NCBI GenBank assembly: GCA_030847615.1
Contig: JAUMIR010000001.1
Coordinates: 261,763,187-261,827,186, forward strand
Direction of reading: 5' to 3'
DNA: 64,000 nucleotides
From: Gambelia wislizenii
Lineage: Eukaryota > Chordata > Lepidosauria > Squamata > Crotaphytidae
Shown here: one piece after another, positions 44,850 to 54,474 of the stretch
How positions within the stretch are numbered: position 1 is the first letter of the stretch
Layout: every line of letters begins with the position of its first letter
Translations under genes and position numbers: made by a program
The notes under the pieces: model-generated
The model's database searches: none
The model's input: only the letters and a program-made list of their open reading frames with translations
What the model was told of the DNA's origin: nothing

Positions 44850-46040
44850 CTTCACATACCTCTGCTTGTGTTTTCATCTGCCAGTTGTCTCCTCCCTCTT
44901 CCATTTCAGTCTCTCTCTTCTTCTTCCATCTAGCCATTTGTATTTACTCTGCCAATGTCCTTCTTGTCCACACCAGGCATATTAATTCCTTCTCTGCCTC
45001 TACCAGGCTTTTTCTTTCATCTCCACATCTCCATGTCTTCTTTCACGTTCTCTGTCACGCTCCACCAGTGCTGCTGTGAGCAACTCCAGCTTCTTGACTA
45101 TTTTCCTGGCCTTCTCTCACTTCTCTTCCTCATCTCTATTCACATGCACTATGCCTTCTGGGCTACTTCCAACAATTCCTTCATATTCTTTCCTACATAA
45201 CCTTCATAACTCTGTGTTACAAAAGTCATGTTAACCATCCTCATGTTATTCAGGGTTGAGGGGGTATACTGGTGATAGGCATCTAGGAGGCACTCTAGTT
45301 AGGCTCCAGGGGCTTCAGGGGCTCCCTCCAGTACTTTTGAGACTTTAGTCATGTTAACTTGCTTCTTTATTCCATCATGGCTTCTAATAGTAGGGTCTGA
45401 TATTGGATGAGGCACTTTATCTGTTCCAGCTCATAAGGATCCCAGCGGGGTTGCCCTGATGGCACTCTCTCTCGCATCCTCCTTTGAGCATCAGCATGAT
45501 TCTTGGGGGCTCTGGCCAAAGCTATCTGCTCCTGCTTGTTGTATAATGCATCGCCTCTCTTTAGTGGTGAATAGGGTTAGTAGCAGCTGTTGGCAATCTA
45601 GCCAATTTGGCAAATGTGAAGCCATAGTGTTAGCACATAGCTCTACAATCTCTTGAGGCTTCTCTGTATATGAGGTGTAGTGGGTATTCCAATTCATACT
45701 GTTCCAGGTCATTAGGGAAACCTTGTGCTGGTTAGTTGGAAGTCAGGCAGTTGCCCTGCAGGCCAGGGGCTGAATGGGTAACTTATCTTGTTTAAATGAT
45801 TGGGATGACTGTAGCTGTGTCTTCCTCTGGGAGAGGAGGAATAATGGATCACATTCATGTACTTCCTGCTTTGTCTGTTCTGGTAGGGAGGCTGGAAGAA
45901 CCAGGGCATCGTGGGCAGTAAAATGAGGATCACAAGCAGGCGTGGATCCTTTCTCTTTAGTGAGGGAAGCATCTTTTGGCTTATCCAATAAGATAGGTGG
46001 TGGTAAAGACTGGTTTTCCCCTTGGGCTGGGTTTGCATAG
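44850..46040 (-). pseudogene. Gag capsid and nucleocapsid remnants
   Basis: Frame-shifted pieces in order: a Pro-rich start of capsid near 45760, the capsid block WLDCQQLLLTLFTTKERR at about 45560-45610, the later capsid helix region (NMTKVSKVLEGAPEAPG, then LLDAYHQYTP) at about 45250-45370, and a charged Glu/Arg-rich segment. A nucleocapsid zinc knuckle follows at about 44935-44985 (GQEGHWQSK). Its first and last Cys are lost, one to a stop. At least three stops and two frameshifts. Identified by similarity to gammaretroviral Gag layout. Confidence 0.8.
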
Positions 46041-46304
46041 CTGCTGGAATTTAATTTTAGACGGGGATGCATCTCTAGTACAGGACATTTTTGCAAGAGT
46101 GTTAGCTACTCGAGTTTTCAGGGCTTCCTTCAGTGATAGTAGAGAACCATTACTTTCAGAGTCACTTCCTGTATCACTACTATCTGTATTTGTAAAATCT
46201 GAAAAATGCACTGACAGCTTTCTGCAAATCTTTGTCTCGGGGAATGATTTCAGAGGGGCTAGATTACTGTTAGGTTGTTTTGGGATGATTTCTTTCATCA
46301 GCAT
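45712..46304 (-). pseudogene. Gag spacer region (acidic, Ser/Pro-rich)
   Basis: Overlapping frames with an acidic serine stretch (DSSDTGSDSESNGS) and Pro-rich wording lie between the matrix-like and capsid-like parts. This is the position of the variable p12-like spacer. Frames shift at least twice, and the assignment rests on position and composition. Confidence 0.5.
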
Positions 46305-46344
46305 GAGTTTTTCCTCTTAGTTTAATTATTTCTTGATTTATAGC

Positions 46345-47100
46345 CTAAACTTCCCCCTTTAAGGTATGTTTAGATTCTCCCTTTTGGATGTGGTAGGCAG
46401 GCTTACTGCTTAAATTCTCATGACTTTTATTATGTCTCTGTGATGTTGTTGCTGTTTTTCCTGTGATGAGGTCCCGAACTTCCTCATCCTTAAATACTCT
46501 GATAGTTTCGATATAGTGTGCATTCCAAAGGAATTTTCTTTTCTGCATCAGCCTGTTGGGGATGTTTGCCTGATTGAAGGTCAAAAATATATGTTTAATT
46601 GCTCCTGAGCTGGGTAAAAAGTGGCAGTCTAATAAGTCAGTTGTTCTGCTATGAGAGTTTAAAAGCAGAGAAAGGAATCTCACAATTGACTTGCATTGTG
46701 ATGTATTTGTAAGACGAGCTGATTTTTCTGTAGCACTTGGCAGTGTTTATATCTGTTTGTTGTGATTGGGTTGGGCTGGCTTCCTCCCATGTGCCATATG
46801 AGTTTTGCCTTTGAAAGTCTTGCTAGACATTCTATATCTTGCTTGCAATGTCATTTAATGTTTGCAATATATATATATAAGAGTCAATGTTTCTACAGAC
46901 AGTTGGCAGAATTCATAGAAGGGCTGAGTAGCGTTATTGTAAAATATACTGCCAGCAAGTTCCAGGAGTTTATCTCTGTTTTCCCCCTGTCCCAGAGAAT
47001 AGTTTACATTTAGATTTTGAGGAGCTGTTTTGTTTAGTTCAGATTTCTGTGGTGTCTTAGGAAGTGAAAAAGCTGCTGTTGCTGCCACTGGGAAAAGTCA
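46345..47100 (-). pseudogene. Unrecognised segment inside gag
   Basis: Two open frames (46345-46683 and 46855-47088) fill about 0.75 kb where gammaretroviral gag would be shorter. The first (FLTFNQANIPNRLMQKRKFLWN, then IETIRVFKDEEVRDLI) faintly resembles the RNA-binding part of L1-type ORF1 proteins, but this is not secure. It may be captured or inserted sequence. Confidence 0.35.
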
Positions 47101-47319
47101 GTAAATTCTCATCTATTTTTCTGCTTTGAAAGATCCCTGGGTTCTAGCGTTATTGCTGGGGCTGGGCTGAATTCTTTTCTTGCCATTGGGTGGCATTTTT
47201 AAGTATATGAAGTGATAATACCAGATAGTGATGGGAGGACAGTTCAGAAGTTATTAGTCTGTCCCTTCTTGCCCCTCCTTTCTTCATGATAAGGCTGCGC
47301 TTCCAGTGTAATGGTGTAA

Positions 47320-47698
47320 TTACATTCCAGTGTAATGGTGTAATGGTGGGGGTGCCATTGGCCCTATCAGGTTGTTGTCTCCCAGGGAATCGAACACTGG
47401 CTTTATTTTATTGGCCAATTTTCCTTTTCTGATTACCAGAACTTTGGCTTGGGAACTCTTGGTACTTTTCAACCACTGGGGGGGGGGGTTCAAGGACCAC
47501 TGTATCTCCTGAGTCAATGTAGGGGAACTGATTTGGATGTTCTGGGTCACCAACATTTACAGAATACACACACCAAATTTTATCTAACTTCAAAGACCCC
47601 TCACTGGGCCACTGAACACCAAAGGAGGGCCATTCTATTTCACAAAGGGATTGAACCCCTTTTGGAAGTTCTTTAACATACAGCTCAAGGGGTTGCAA
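47320..47698 (-). pseudogene. Gag matrix-like remnant
   Basis: Wording matches the gammaretroviral matrix: CEIEWPSFGVQWPSEGSL, then DPEHPNQFPYIDSGDTVVLEPPPP. A run of about 12 G (plus strand, near 47479-47491) shifts the frame inside the Pro stretch; coding continues in the frame 47556-47320. The N-terminal Met-Gly myristoylation signal is not visible. Confidence 0.8.
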
Positions 47699-47699
47699 A

Positions 47700-48324
47700 C
47701 GTCTATGCTTCCCCCTCCACCCATGTCCTCCCTCCTAAAATAGACACAGACAAGAGACACAGTAGGTAAAATAGACACAGACAAGAGATGTGTGGACAGT
47801 AGGTAAGGGGTCCTATTGCCCAAAACAAGAGGAAATGGACACCAGTATCAAGAACCGTGGCAGTCACACATACAAACTCACACATACATTGCATATATTC
47901 AATTCACAGGCATTTGTTCCCACCTCCCACTTTTCCCAAATTGCCCCAAATTACAATATTACCACTTTCTCAGTGCTTCAATGGTACAACCGTTTCACCA
48001 GTGTGCCCTCACTGCGTCTTATCTGGGTACTCGTGTTGCCCTTTAGGGGGTGATCAAGCCCCTCTTCCACTCTTATGGAGTGGGCCACAATATTTCCCTT
48101 GTTTACTTGCCTGTTTTCTTTGGAGGTAGGGCTCAGTTTCCTTCTCCATTTACTGGGTTCTCCTTGTGCGCATTGCTGTTCAGGCAGCCATGACACAGAC
48201 TCTCGTTCTTCCAACAAATGGTTGGTGGAGCCCCGAATGAGTGTGTGCTCATGGCCCCTTCCCAGCCACGGCAGTTAGAGCAGGCAAATGCCGCCTCCTG
48301 TTCCATCACCTGCTGTTCCATTTA
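47700..48324 (-). other. Provirus leader with a Cys-rich ORF
   Basis: Between 5' LTR and gag. The first TGG-type bases (TGGAACAGCAGG) lie 4 nt inside the LTR edge, but I cannot match them to a tRNA end, so the primer site is unresolved. A 62-codon frame at 48133-48321 has a CSNC...C...CHGC pattern (CX2C-X18-C-X6-CX2C), resembling a zinc-binding module of unknown origin. Confidence 0.5.
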
Positions 48325-48787
48325 TGTTGCAGAAATCATGGAACAGCAGACCCATGGATTGGAAAGTGAGTTTTATTACACTGGTGGGCCTGACTGGAAT
48401 ATCTTCCAAAGAGTCAGAGCCAAGAGCTATGATTACAGAATACTTTTATACATTAATTGTGGTATGAAAAAAAAAAATCCTTCCTCCTTCTCTTTGGTGT
48501 CAGTAGTTTCCTTTGAGACAATTTGTTGATAGTTCAAGGCAAGATAACTTAGGAACATTTAGGTACAGTTCGACCACTATTAGAGAAAAAAATTGTTTAC
48601 ATCAGCATATCATATGTTTCTGGAACATAGAGTTGATTAGTAAGGAACATTGACTAGGCCTGAGAGTTAAAGGAAAAAGACTTTGCAGAGTCCCAGAGCC
48701 TCATGGGCTATCTAGTCTGACCCCAAATAGTGATTGTAAGATTACAGCTTTCAGCAAATAGACATTAGAGTCAAAATGGCTACTACA
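48325..48787 (-). repeat. 5' LTR of the provirus
   Basis: 463 bp, TG...CA ends, followed on the plus side by the ATAC duplication at 48788-48791. No obvious TATA box was pinned down. Confidence 0.95.
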
Positions 48788-48791
48788 ATAC

Positions 48792-49415
48792 TACAGGAAA
48801 GACCCAAAATCTTTTCTGGAATATTTTTTATAGTTTTTGGCTGCTCTCCTTCCAAATATTGTGATTTATTGTAGGACCTTTGTCCTGCCCTCACCTTATA
48901 TGGGTTCATCTTACTGAATCTTTGCAAACATAGTGGGTAGAAAGGAAAACTTTATCAAGCCAATTAACAATTAACAAGAGGGAATTTTCTCATGCCAATT
49001 ATCATACCAGGTGCCAGGATATATCAAAATATCTTTATCTCCTTGGCCATAGGATGACTTTCTCACTCCCTCCTGCTGTGTCCAGCTGTGGAGAGAAACC
49101 TCCCCTTGATCCATTCTACTATAGGTAAAAAGGGTCTAGTGTGTCAAATGTAGCCTGAACCAATATTTTGCTAGGCACCTAACACACACACCTTTTTCTG
49201 ACTCTTTAATCTTTAACACTGCATGACCTGAAGGTGCACCATAGTATTTCCATGCTGGGAATAGCTCTAAATTGGCCAGTGCATATAGTTGATAATTATG
49301 TCCAGTCTAGTTTTTTAGAAGGTGAAGAACCATAGAATTGAAAGGTGACCCACAAGCCTTCCTCTCAAAGCCGGAAGACCAGCTGCAGCATCCCAAGCAG
49401 GTAGCTGCCCAGTCT
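48792..49415. other. No recognised gene
   Basis: Nothing identifiable. Confidence 0.5.
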
Positions 49416-49421
49416 TTTTCT

Positions 49422-49621
49422 GAAGATGTCTGGAGAAAGAGACCCCACCACTACTCAAGGTAGTTGGTTTGAAGACATCTGGTGAAAGAGAAACAACCAC
49501 AACCAGTCAAGTTAGTTGGTTTGAAGATGTCTGGAGAAAGAGACCTTCACCACCACTCAAGGAAGTTGGTTTGAGGACATCCCGCGAAAGAGACCCCACC
49601 ACCACTCAAGGTAATTGGTTT
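49422..49621. repeat. About 50-bp minisatellite, four copies
   Basis: Units start at 49422, 49471, 49523 and 49573 (GAAGAYRTCTGGWGAAAGAG..., ...TCAAGGWAGTTGGTTT). Copies are diverged, with small length changes. Confidence 0.9.
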
Positions 49622-49624
49622 TAT

Positions 49625-50650
49625 TGCCAAACCACCAGTCCACTCTGATCATCATCAGCATCAAGAAGAAGAAGAAATTTCCAAAATCCCCAATTATTTT
49701 ATAAATTTGATGAGAAGAACTTGAGTGTTGTTTTAGTGGATGTGGAAAAATAAAAACGGACAGGTCCATCCATTACTACCCCTGTAGCTGATGAACAGCA
49801 ACACTGTGCAAGTTGTAGATGAAGCATTCCAGCAAAGAAGCTGGTGGAACAAGCTCCCAGTGGAGCCAAAAGAACTGGAACTTTTCTATACTCTGCCCAC
49901 ATGAAGTGTGTGTGTGAGAGAGAGAGACTGAGAGAGAGAGAGGCCACAGCAGGGCAGCAATATAAATAGCAACATGAAGTACCTTGGGGAGAAAAAGGTA
50001 ATTTTGTTTCTTTGATAAAATGAGGGCAATCTGAATTTCAGGCTCCATTTCCCTCTCACTGCCTCAGGCTTTCATTGTAGGTGCTCTCAGCTGAAGTACG
50101 GAGTTTTGCTGGGACTGGAACACCTCTCTGCCAAGTGTGTCTGTGGTGATGCAGAAGCAACGTTATGTTCTACTTCCATAGCTATTGTAATTAACTATAA
50201 AATAAGCACTGTAGGATGGAATCCTTGCATTGCTGCAGGCATGGTGTACCTACAATAACTACATCATATAAAAGATGTGGAAAATTCTGATCTTTTTGGA
50301 GCCAAAATGCCACAGCAGTCAACTGAGATTACAACCACATGGGGTGGGGGGGAGATGAAGTGTTATTTTGCAGGCTGATCATTTTCTGTTGGGTATGGAA
50401 TAGGGACATTTTCATCTTAACTAATGCAATGTTGTATATTTTAAAGATAACAATAAAAATAAAGGTTAAAAAATTCAACATTTGGGTTATTTTTACAGCA
50501 AGATTGTGGCAGTGATAGGATAGTAACAGTATTAGTGGAAGTAGAAGTGGTATCTAGAATGCTATTAGGAGTAGCAATGCCTTTGGTCATGGTAACAAGT
50601 CTTGTGTTAGAAAAGGACAACAACCACACATTTTCATACAACTACTACTG
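49625..50650. other. No recognised gene
   Basis: No gene; a short GT/GA run at about 49908-49942. Confidence 0.5.
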
Positions 50651-50654
50651 CTTC

Positions 50655-50835
50655 TAGAAATACCACTAGTACCAGTGGCAGCTAATGGCTGCCATGTCAA
50701 TGGAATAGTGAATCCATCCTGGGTTCTGAAGTAGCTATCGAAAGTGCAGAATGCAGTTGCTAAAATAGGTTCCAAACCTTGGATAATTCCTTGATTCAGA
50801 TTAAAACCCAGAATTCACTATTCCTCTGACATATG
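50655..50835. repeat. Unclassified interspersed repeat (14.6-kb family)
   Basis: GGCAGCTAATGGCTGCCATG, GAATCCATCCTGGGTTCTG, CCTTGGATAATTCC blocks match 33230-33450 in order. Confidence 0.5.
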
Positions 50836-50839
50836 AGCC

Positions 50840-51270
50840 ACCTGTCACTAACAACAAAAACTAGTAGAAATAGGAGCAAGGATTACAGTACTCACAGAAA
50901 AATGATTTTATTTCTTAATTTAGGGATGCAATTCTTCACTAATTTCATTCTTGAAGGAAGCAGTGAGTAACTTTAGAAATGTTCTTCCCACTGTGAGAAA
51001 GTCTTCAAAACCTGTGCAGTTTTCAAAGAACATTTATTATTCAGGATTTGTTATGCCCCCCCCAAATAATAATGCAGTTCTTCTCTGAACAGAAAGAAGC
51101 ATTTTGTGTGCACGAAACAGTATTTTTCAACATGTGCAAATTTTGGACTGAATAAGTCCAGACCTGCAAAGATTTTTGTCAGTCTAGGGTTCTCCTCATC
51201 AGACTTTCCCAGTACTATAGAAACACATTTTTGACTATTTTGAAAATATTTTTGAATATATATTCCATCC
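50840..51270. other. No recognised gene
   Basis: Nothing identifiable. A 50-bp stretch near 51090-51170 resembles 27060-27190 (AAAATATTT-rich wording, TTGTGTGCACGAAAC), possibly another old repeat. Confidence 0.4.
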
Positions 51271-51276
51271 CTAGTT

Positions 51277-51512
51277 TTTACAGTAGCAGCGGTTTGAGCA
51301 TTGGATTGTAACTGTGGAGACCAGGGTTGGAATCCCCATTCAGCCATGGAAACCAGCTGGATGACCTTGGCCAAGTTATACTCTCTCGACCTCAGAATAA
51401 GTCAATGTTTTTTTTTTAAACACTCCGACTAAATGCCAAGAAAGCCCTGTGATTGGTTCACCTTAGGTCACCATAAGTTGGAAACGACTTGAAGGTACAC
51501 AATGAGACAAGA
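51277..51512 (+). mobile_element. Sauria-type SINE
   Basis: A-box-like AGCAGCGGTTTGAGC, B-box GGGTTGGAATCCCC, body GACCTTGGCCAAGTTA and the BovB-like end CATAAGTTGGAAACGACTTG then AAGGTACACAA. An A-rich expansion (TTTTTTTTTAAA) lies mid-body. Confidence 0.88.
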
Positions 51513-51638
51513 AGGTAACACAAGTACTATCAGTAGGAACAGGAGTTACATCAATATCTGTGGTAACACTGTGGAACATAATGGTAAGTTTACATAGTAG
51601 CTATAATAATAGTAGTAGCAGCAGAAACAAATAGAGTA

Positions 51639-52311
51639 CAGTTGTCCCTCCACATTCGCGAACTTGACATTCACGGTTTTGATTATTTGCGGTTTTGGGA
51701 GGCCCCCCCCGCCTCCCCCAAAACCACAACAGGGGGCCTCCGGAGGCCCCGTGAAAGCCCTGGGACGGAGCGGGGAGGGCCAGGGAGGCCTCCACGGGGC
51801 CTTCGGAGACCCTCTGGAGGCCCCGCGAAGGCCTTGGGAGGGAGGGGGAGGGCTGGGAAGGCCTCCGCGGGGCCTTTGGAGACCATCTGGAGGCCCCGCA
51901 AAGGTCTTGGGAGGGAGGGAGGGGGAAGGACCGGGGAGGCCTTCACGGAGCCCTGGAAGGCCCCACGAAGGTCTTGGGAGGGAGGAGGAAGGACCGGGGA
52001 GGCCTTCACGGAGCCCTGGAAGGCTCCGGGGAGGCCTTCACGGAGCCCTGGAAGGCTCTGTGAAGGCCCCGGGGAGGGAGGGGGAGGCCTGGGGAGGCCT
52101 TCTCGGAGCCCTGGAAGGCTCTGTGAAGGCCCCGGGGAGGGAGGGGGAGGCCCCGGGAGGCCTTCACAGAGCCCTGGAAGGCTCCGTGAAGGTCCAGGGG
52201 AGGGAGGGGGGAGGCCCGTGGATGCCTCCACGGGGCCTCGGGAGGGAATCAATATTCGTGGATTTTTGACATTTGTGGGGGGTTACCCCCACGAATGTGA
52301 AGGGATGACTG
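51639..52311. mobile_element. TA-flanked MITE carrying a G-rich hairpin array
   Basis: 673 bp between TA at 51637-51638 and 52312-52313. TIRs: CAGTTGTCCCTCCACATTCG and, inverted, CAGTCATCCCTTCACATTCG. Sub-terminal words GGTTTTGATTATTTGCGG and AATATTCGTGGATTTTTGAC extend the symmetry. The interior is a GC-rich array of about nine units. Open frames of 189-226 codons on both strands are Gly/Pro/Arg-rich by-products of the array. Confidence 0.9.
51719..52250. repeat. About 63-bp hairpin minisatellite, about nine units
   Basis: Regular units of 63 bp start at 52033, 52096 and 52159; earlier units vary in length (one is about 31 bp). Each contains GGCCTTCACGGAGCC, a CTGGAA loop and the inverted GGCTCYGTGAAGGCC, so a stem of about 15 bp. 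The rest of the unit is GGGGAGGGAGGGGGAGG, a tract with clustered G-runs. Confidence 0.9.
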
Positions 52312-52324
52312 TAATAGAATAAAG

Positions 52325-52415
52325 CTAAAACTGGGCTATGTTTTGTTAGCTGCTTTGGGTCCCTCTTCGGGAAAGAGGCAGCATATAAATTACACAAATA
52401 ATTGAAATAACATAA
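52325..52415 (+). mobile_element. L2-type 3' tip
   Basis: GCTGCTTTGGGTCCCTCTTC, GAAAGAGGCAGCATATAAAT and an AATAAT-rich tail. Only the terminus. Confidence 0.6.
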
Positions 52416-52444
52416 ATAATAAAATAGCTTAATAGTAATGGAAT

Positions 52445-52665
52445 AATACTAGTGGTCAAAAGCCTAGGTGGTCTTTATGCATGTGGAAGCATGGCAGTTA
52501 TGGTGCTACGCACAGAATTCCAGCCTGAACCACTCCCATCTACACTGGCAGCAGCCACTGCGTTCGACAGGAGTCTGTTCCCCTTCCACTCAGGAATCAG
52601 CAGACACCCTTTTCCATGACTGATCTCCATTGCAACAGGTAGAAGTGGGTTCCCTGTCTAGCTTG
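52445..52665. repeat. Unclassified interspersed repeat, pair with 63725-64000
   Basis: Shares with the window's right end: GGTCTTTATGCATGTG, GCAGTTATGGTGCTAC, GCAGCCACT, GGAGTCTGTTCCCCTT and CATTGCAACAGGTAGAA, in the same order and spacing. Class unknown; no terminal repeats seen. Confidence 0.6.
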
Positions 52666-52669
52666 TTCT

Positions 52670-54400
52670 CCTCTCCCAGCACAAAACTCACTTTTTCTAT
52701 GGGGCGTCCCCACACTACCAAAGAAAGGTGGGGGAAACCTCACAGCATCCCTCTGTGGTTTTCTAGCTGGATTCATGATGACAATGGCATCCGTCAGAAC
52801 CTGTCATGGGTCTCCTGGAGATCCCAGAGGATGGCATTGTTATTGTGCATCCATCTATAGGAACAGTTGGATGCTGTGTGGCTGTTCCCTGCCCTTCTCC
52901 TGCCAGTATGTGGCCATGTAGGAGACCATGGAGTGCATGGAGTTATCAGCTAGGTCATTGTGGGAGAATGACAGTAAATAAATACCTACCCTGACAACAA
53001 CCATAGAAGGTTGCCAACAACAGGATGCCTGCCACACTTTTATAAAAAGAAATCTCTCAAACATTGCATCACAATATCCAGAATATCTGAAAGTGGGTGG
53101 GTCATTTAGGCAGCAATTAATCACGTCCACGGCAGTAATCACTGTTGAACTCAATAGAACTTCCTTCTGAATAGACACCTATAGAGACTATGCTGTAAAT
53201 TGTAATTCATACTTTAGTTCAGGAGAAGTAGATAAAGGCAGGTCATGCTGAAAGTCACAGGGATCAAATATATTAACAAGCCCTAACTGCAATCAGGCTA
53301 ATGCTCTCAAAACTGTGGGCTTCTCTCAGAAGTATGAGGCAAATGTTTAGTGAGGGATATGCTCTTCCCAAATACTTCATAATGTATTTCCACCAGGGGA
53401 AGTACAGTGTGCCCAGCTGCCTCTGTTTATGGAAATGTTATTTTTCAGACTACATTTCCCAGAATCCCCTATCCCATGCTGGCTGGAAGATTCTAGATGT
53501 GATCCACAAAAGGAACTTTTTGAAGCTCTGCCTCTATTAGCATGATCAAGAGCCTTTCACTTTTTGGAGAGCACACATAGGTTAAAACTGGGGTAGGCGA
53601 TAGGAGCAACCACAATGTCCCTACATGCACTGGATCCATTTGGGGCATTTTTTTTATTGAGTGCAAAGATCTGAAGTAGTTTCCTGAGTGTAACTGGGAG
53701 AATATAACAAGAGCTTCCCCACAGTTAGAAACTCTTGTAGTATAGGATTCCTATTTCCATGAGTCTGCTAAGCAGGTTCAGCTGCACTTATTTAGAAGAT
53801 CATTACTGATCTTATTGAATGTGCAGAGGTCTAAAATGCATCTAGCAGATGCAATGATGTTGTGGGTGGAGTTTCCATGAACACTCCCATCTTCCTCTCC
53901 CATTTTAGACCTCATATGTTCGCAAGAATGCCTGAAGATGGCTAAAGAGAAAGTACAGAGGTGTGGAGAACATGTGGACCTCCAGATGTTGCTTGGAGTC
54001 TGATTCACACAATCCCTCACCATTGGCCATGCCCATGGGAGTTTGGGTCCAACAACATGTAGAGAGCTACAGGCTTCTCCACTCCTGAAATGGTGGAAAC
54101 TAGTTTTAAGTTATATTAGTCCCCTTATCCCTGAGACACTGGATGTATCCCTGTAAATGCCTAAGTTTAGCAGAAGACAAGTCATAATGCCTCCTGTCTG
54201 TTCCCACTCCATTGCCTTTGATTCCTTCCTTTTTTAAATACAGTGCAACACTCCAAGGAACTTACTTGTTGTCACATGGACTAAGGAATAGAAGGAAGAT
54301 CAAGGTTAAGGGCAGGAATTTTTTAAAAAGTATGCATCTGTTGTTTATTATGAAATGGCAACTTTATATTTTAATTGTTTGTTTATATATATACAAACAA
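52670..54400. other. No recognised gene
   Basis: Nothing assignable. 53440-53480 has ACTACATTTCCCAGAATCCC, a common wording of old lizard MITEs. Confidence 0.45.
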
Positions 54401-54410
54401 TTGTATATAT

Positions 54411-54419
54411 TCCACTTTG

Positions 54420-54459
<40 letters not shown>

Positions 54460-54469
54460 CCAAAGTGGA
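54411..54469. repeat. (TA)n inside a perfect 12-bp inverted repeat
   Basis: TCCACTTTGGAA (54411-54422) and TTCCAAAGTGGA (54458-54469) flank a TA run of about 35 bp. The whole 59 bp is close to a perfect palindrome and could extrude as a cruciform. Confidence 0.95.
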
Positions 54470-54474
54470 CTAGA

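Larger units (their letters stand above)
43149..48787 (-). mobile_element. Class I (gammaretrovirus-like) endogenous provirus, internally deleted
   Basis: Complete insertion of 5,639 bp on the minus strand: 5' LTR 48325-48787, leader, gag remnants, a short integrase remnant, an unassigned 3' part, polypurine tract and 3' LTR 43149-43611. ATAC at 43145-43148 and 48788-48791 is the 4-bp target duplication. Protease, RT, RNase H and most of integrase are missing, and no env is recognisable. The LTRs differ at about 17 of 463 positions by hand count (3-4%), so the copy is moderately old. All frames are broken; it is a fossil. Confidence 0.93.

Noticed and set aside
51642..52322. 226-codon Gly/Pro/Arg-rich frame as a collagen-like gene
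   Set aside because: Direct product of the 63-bp minisatellite inside a MITE; the opposite strand is equally open.
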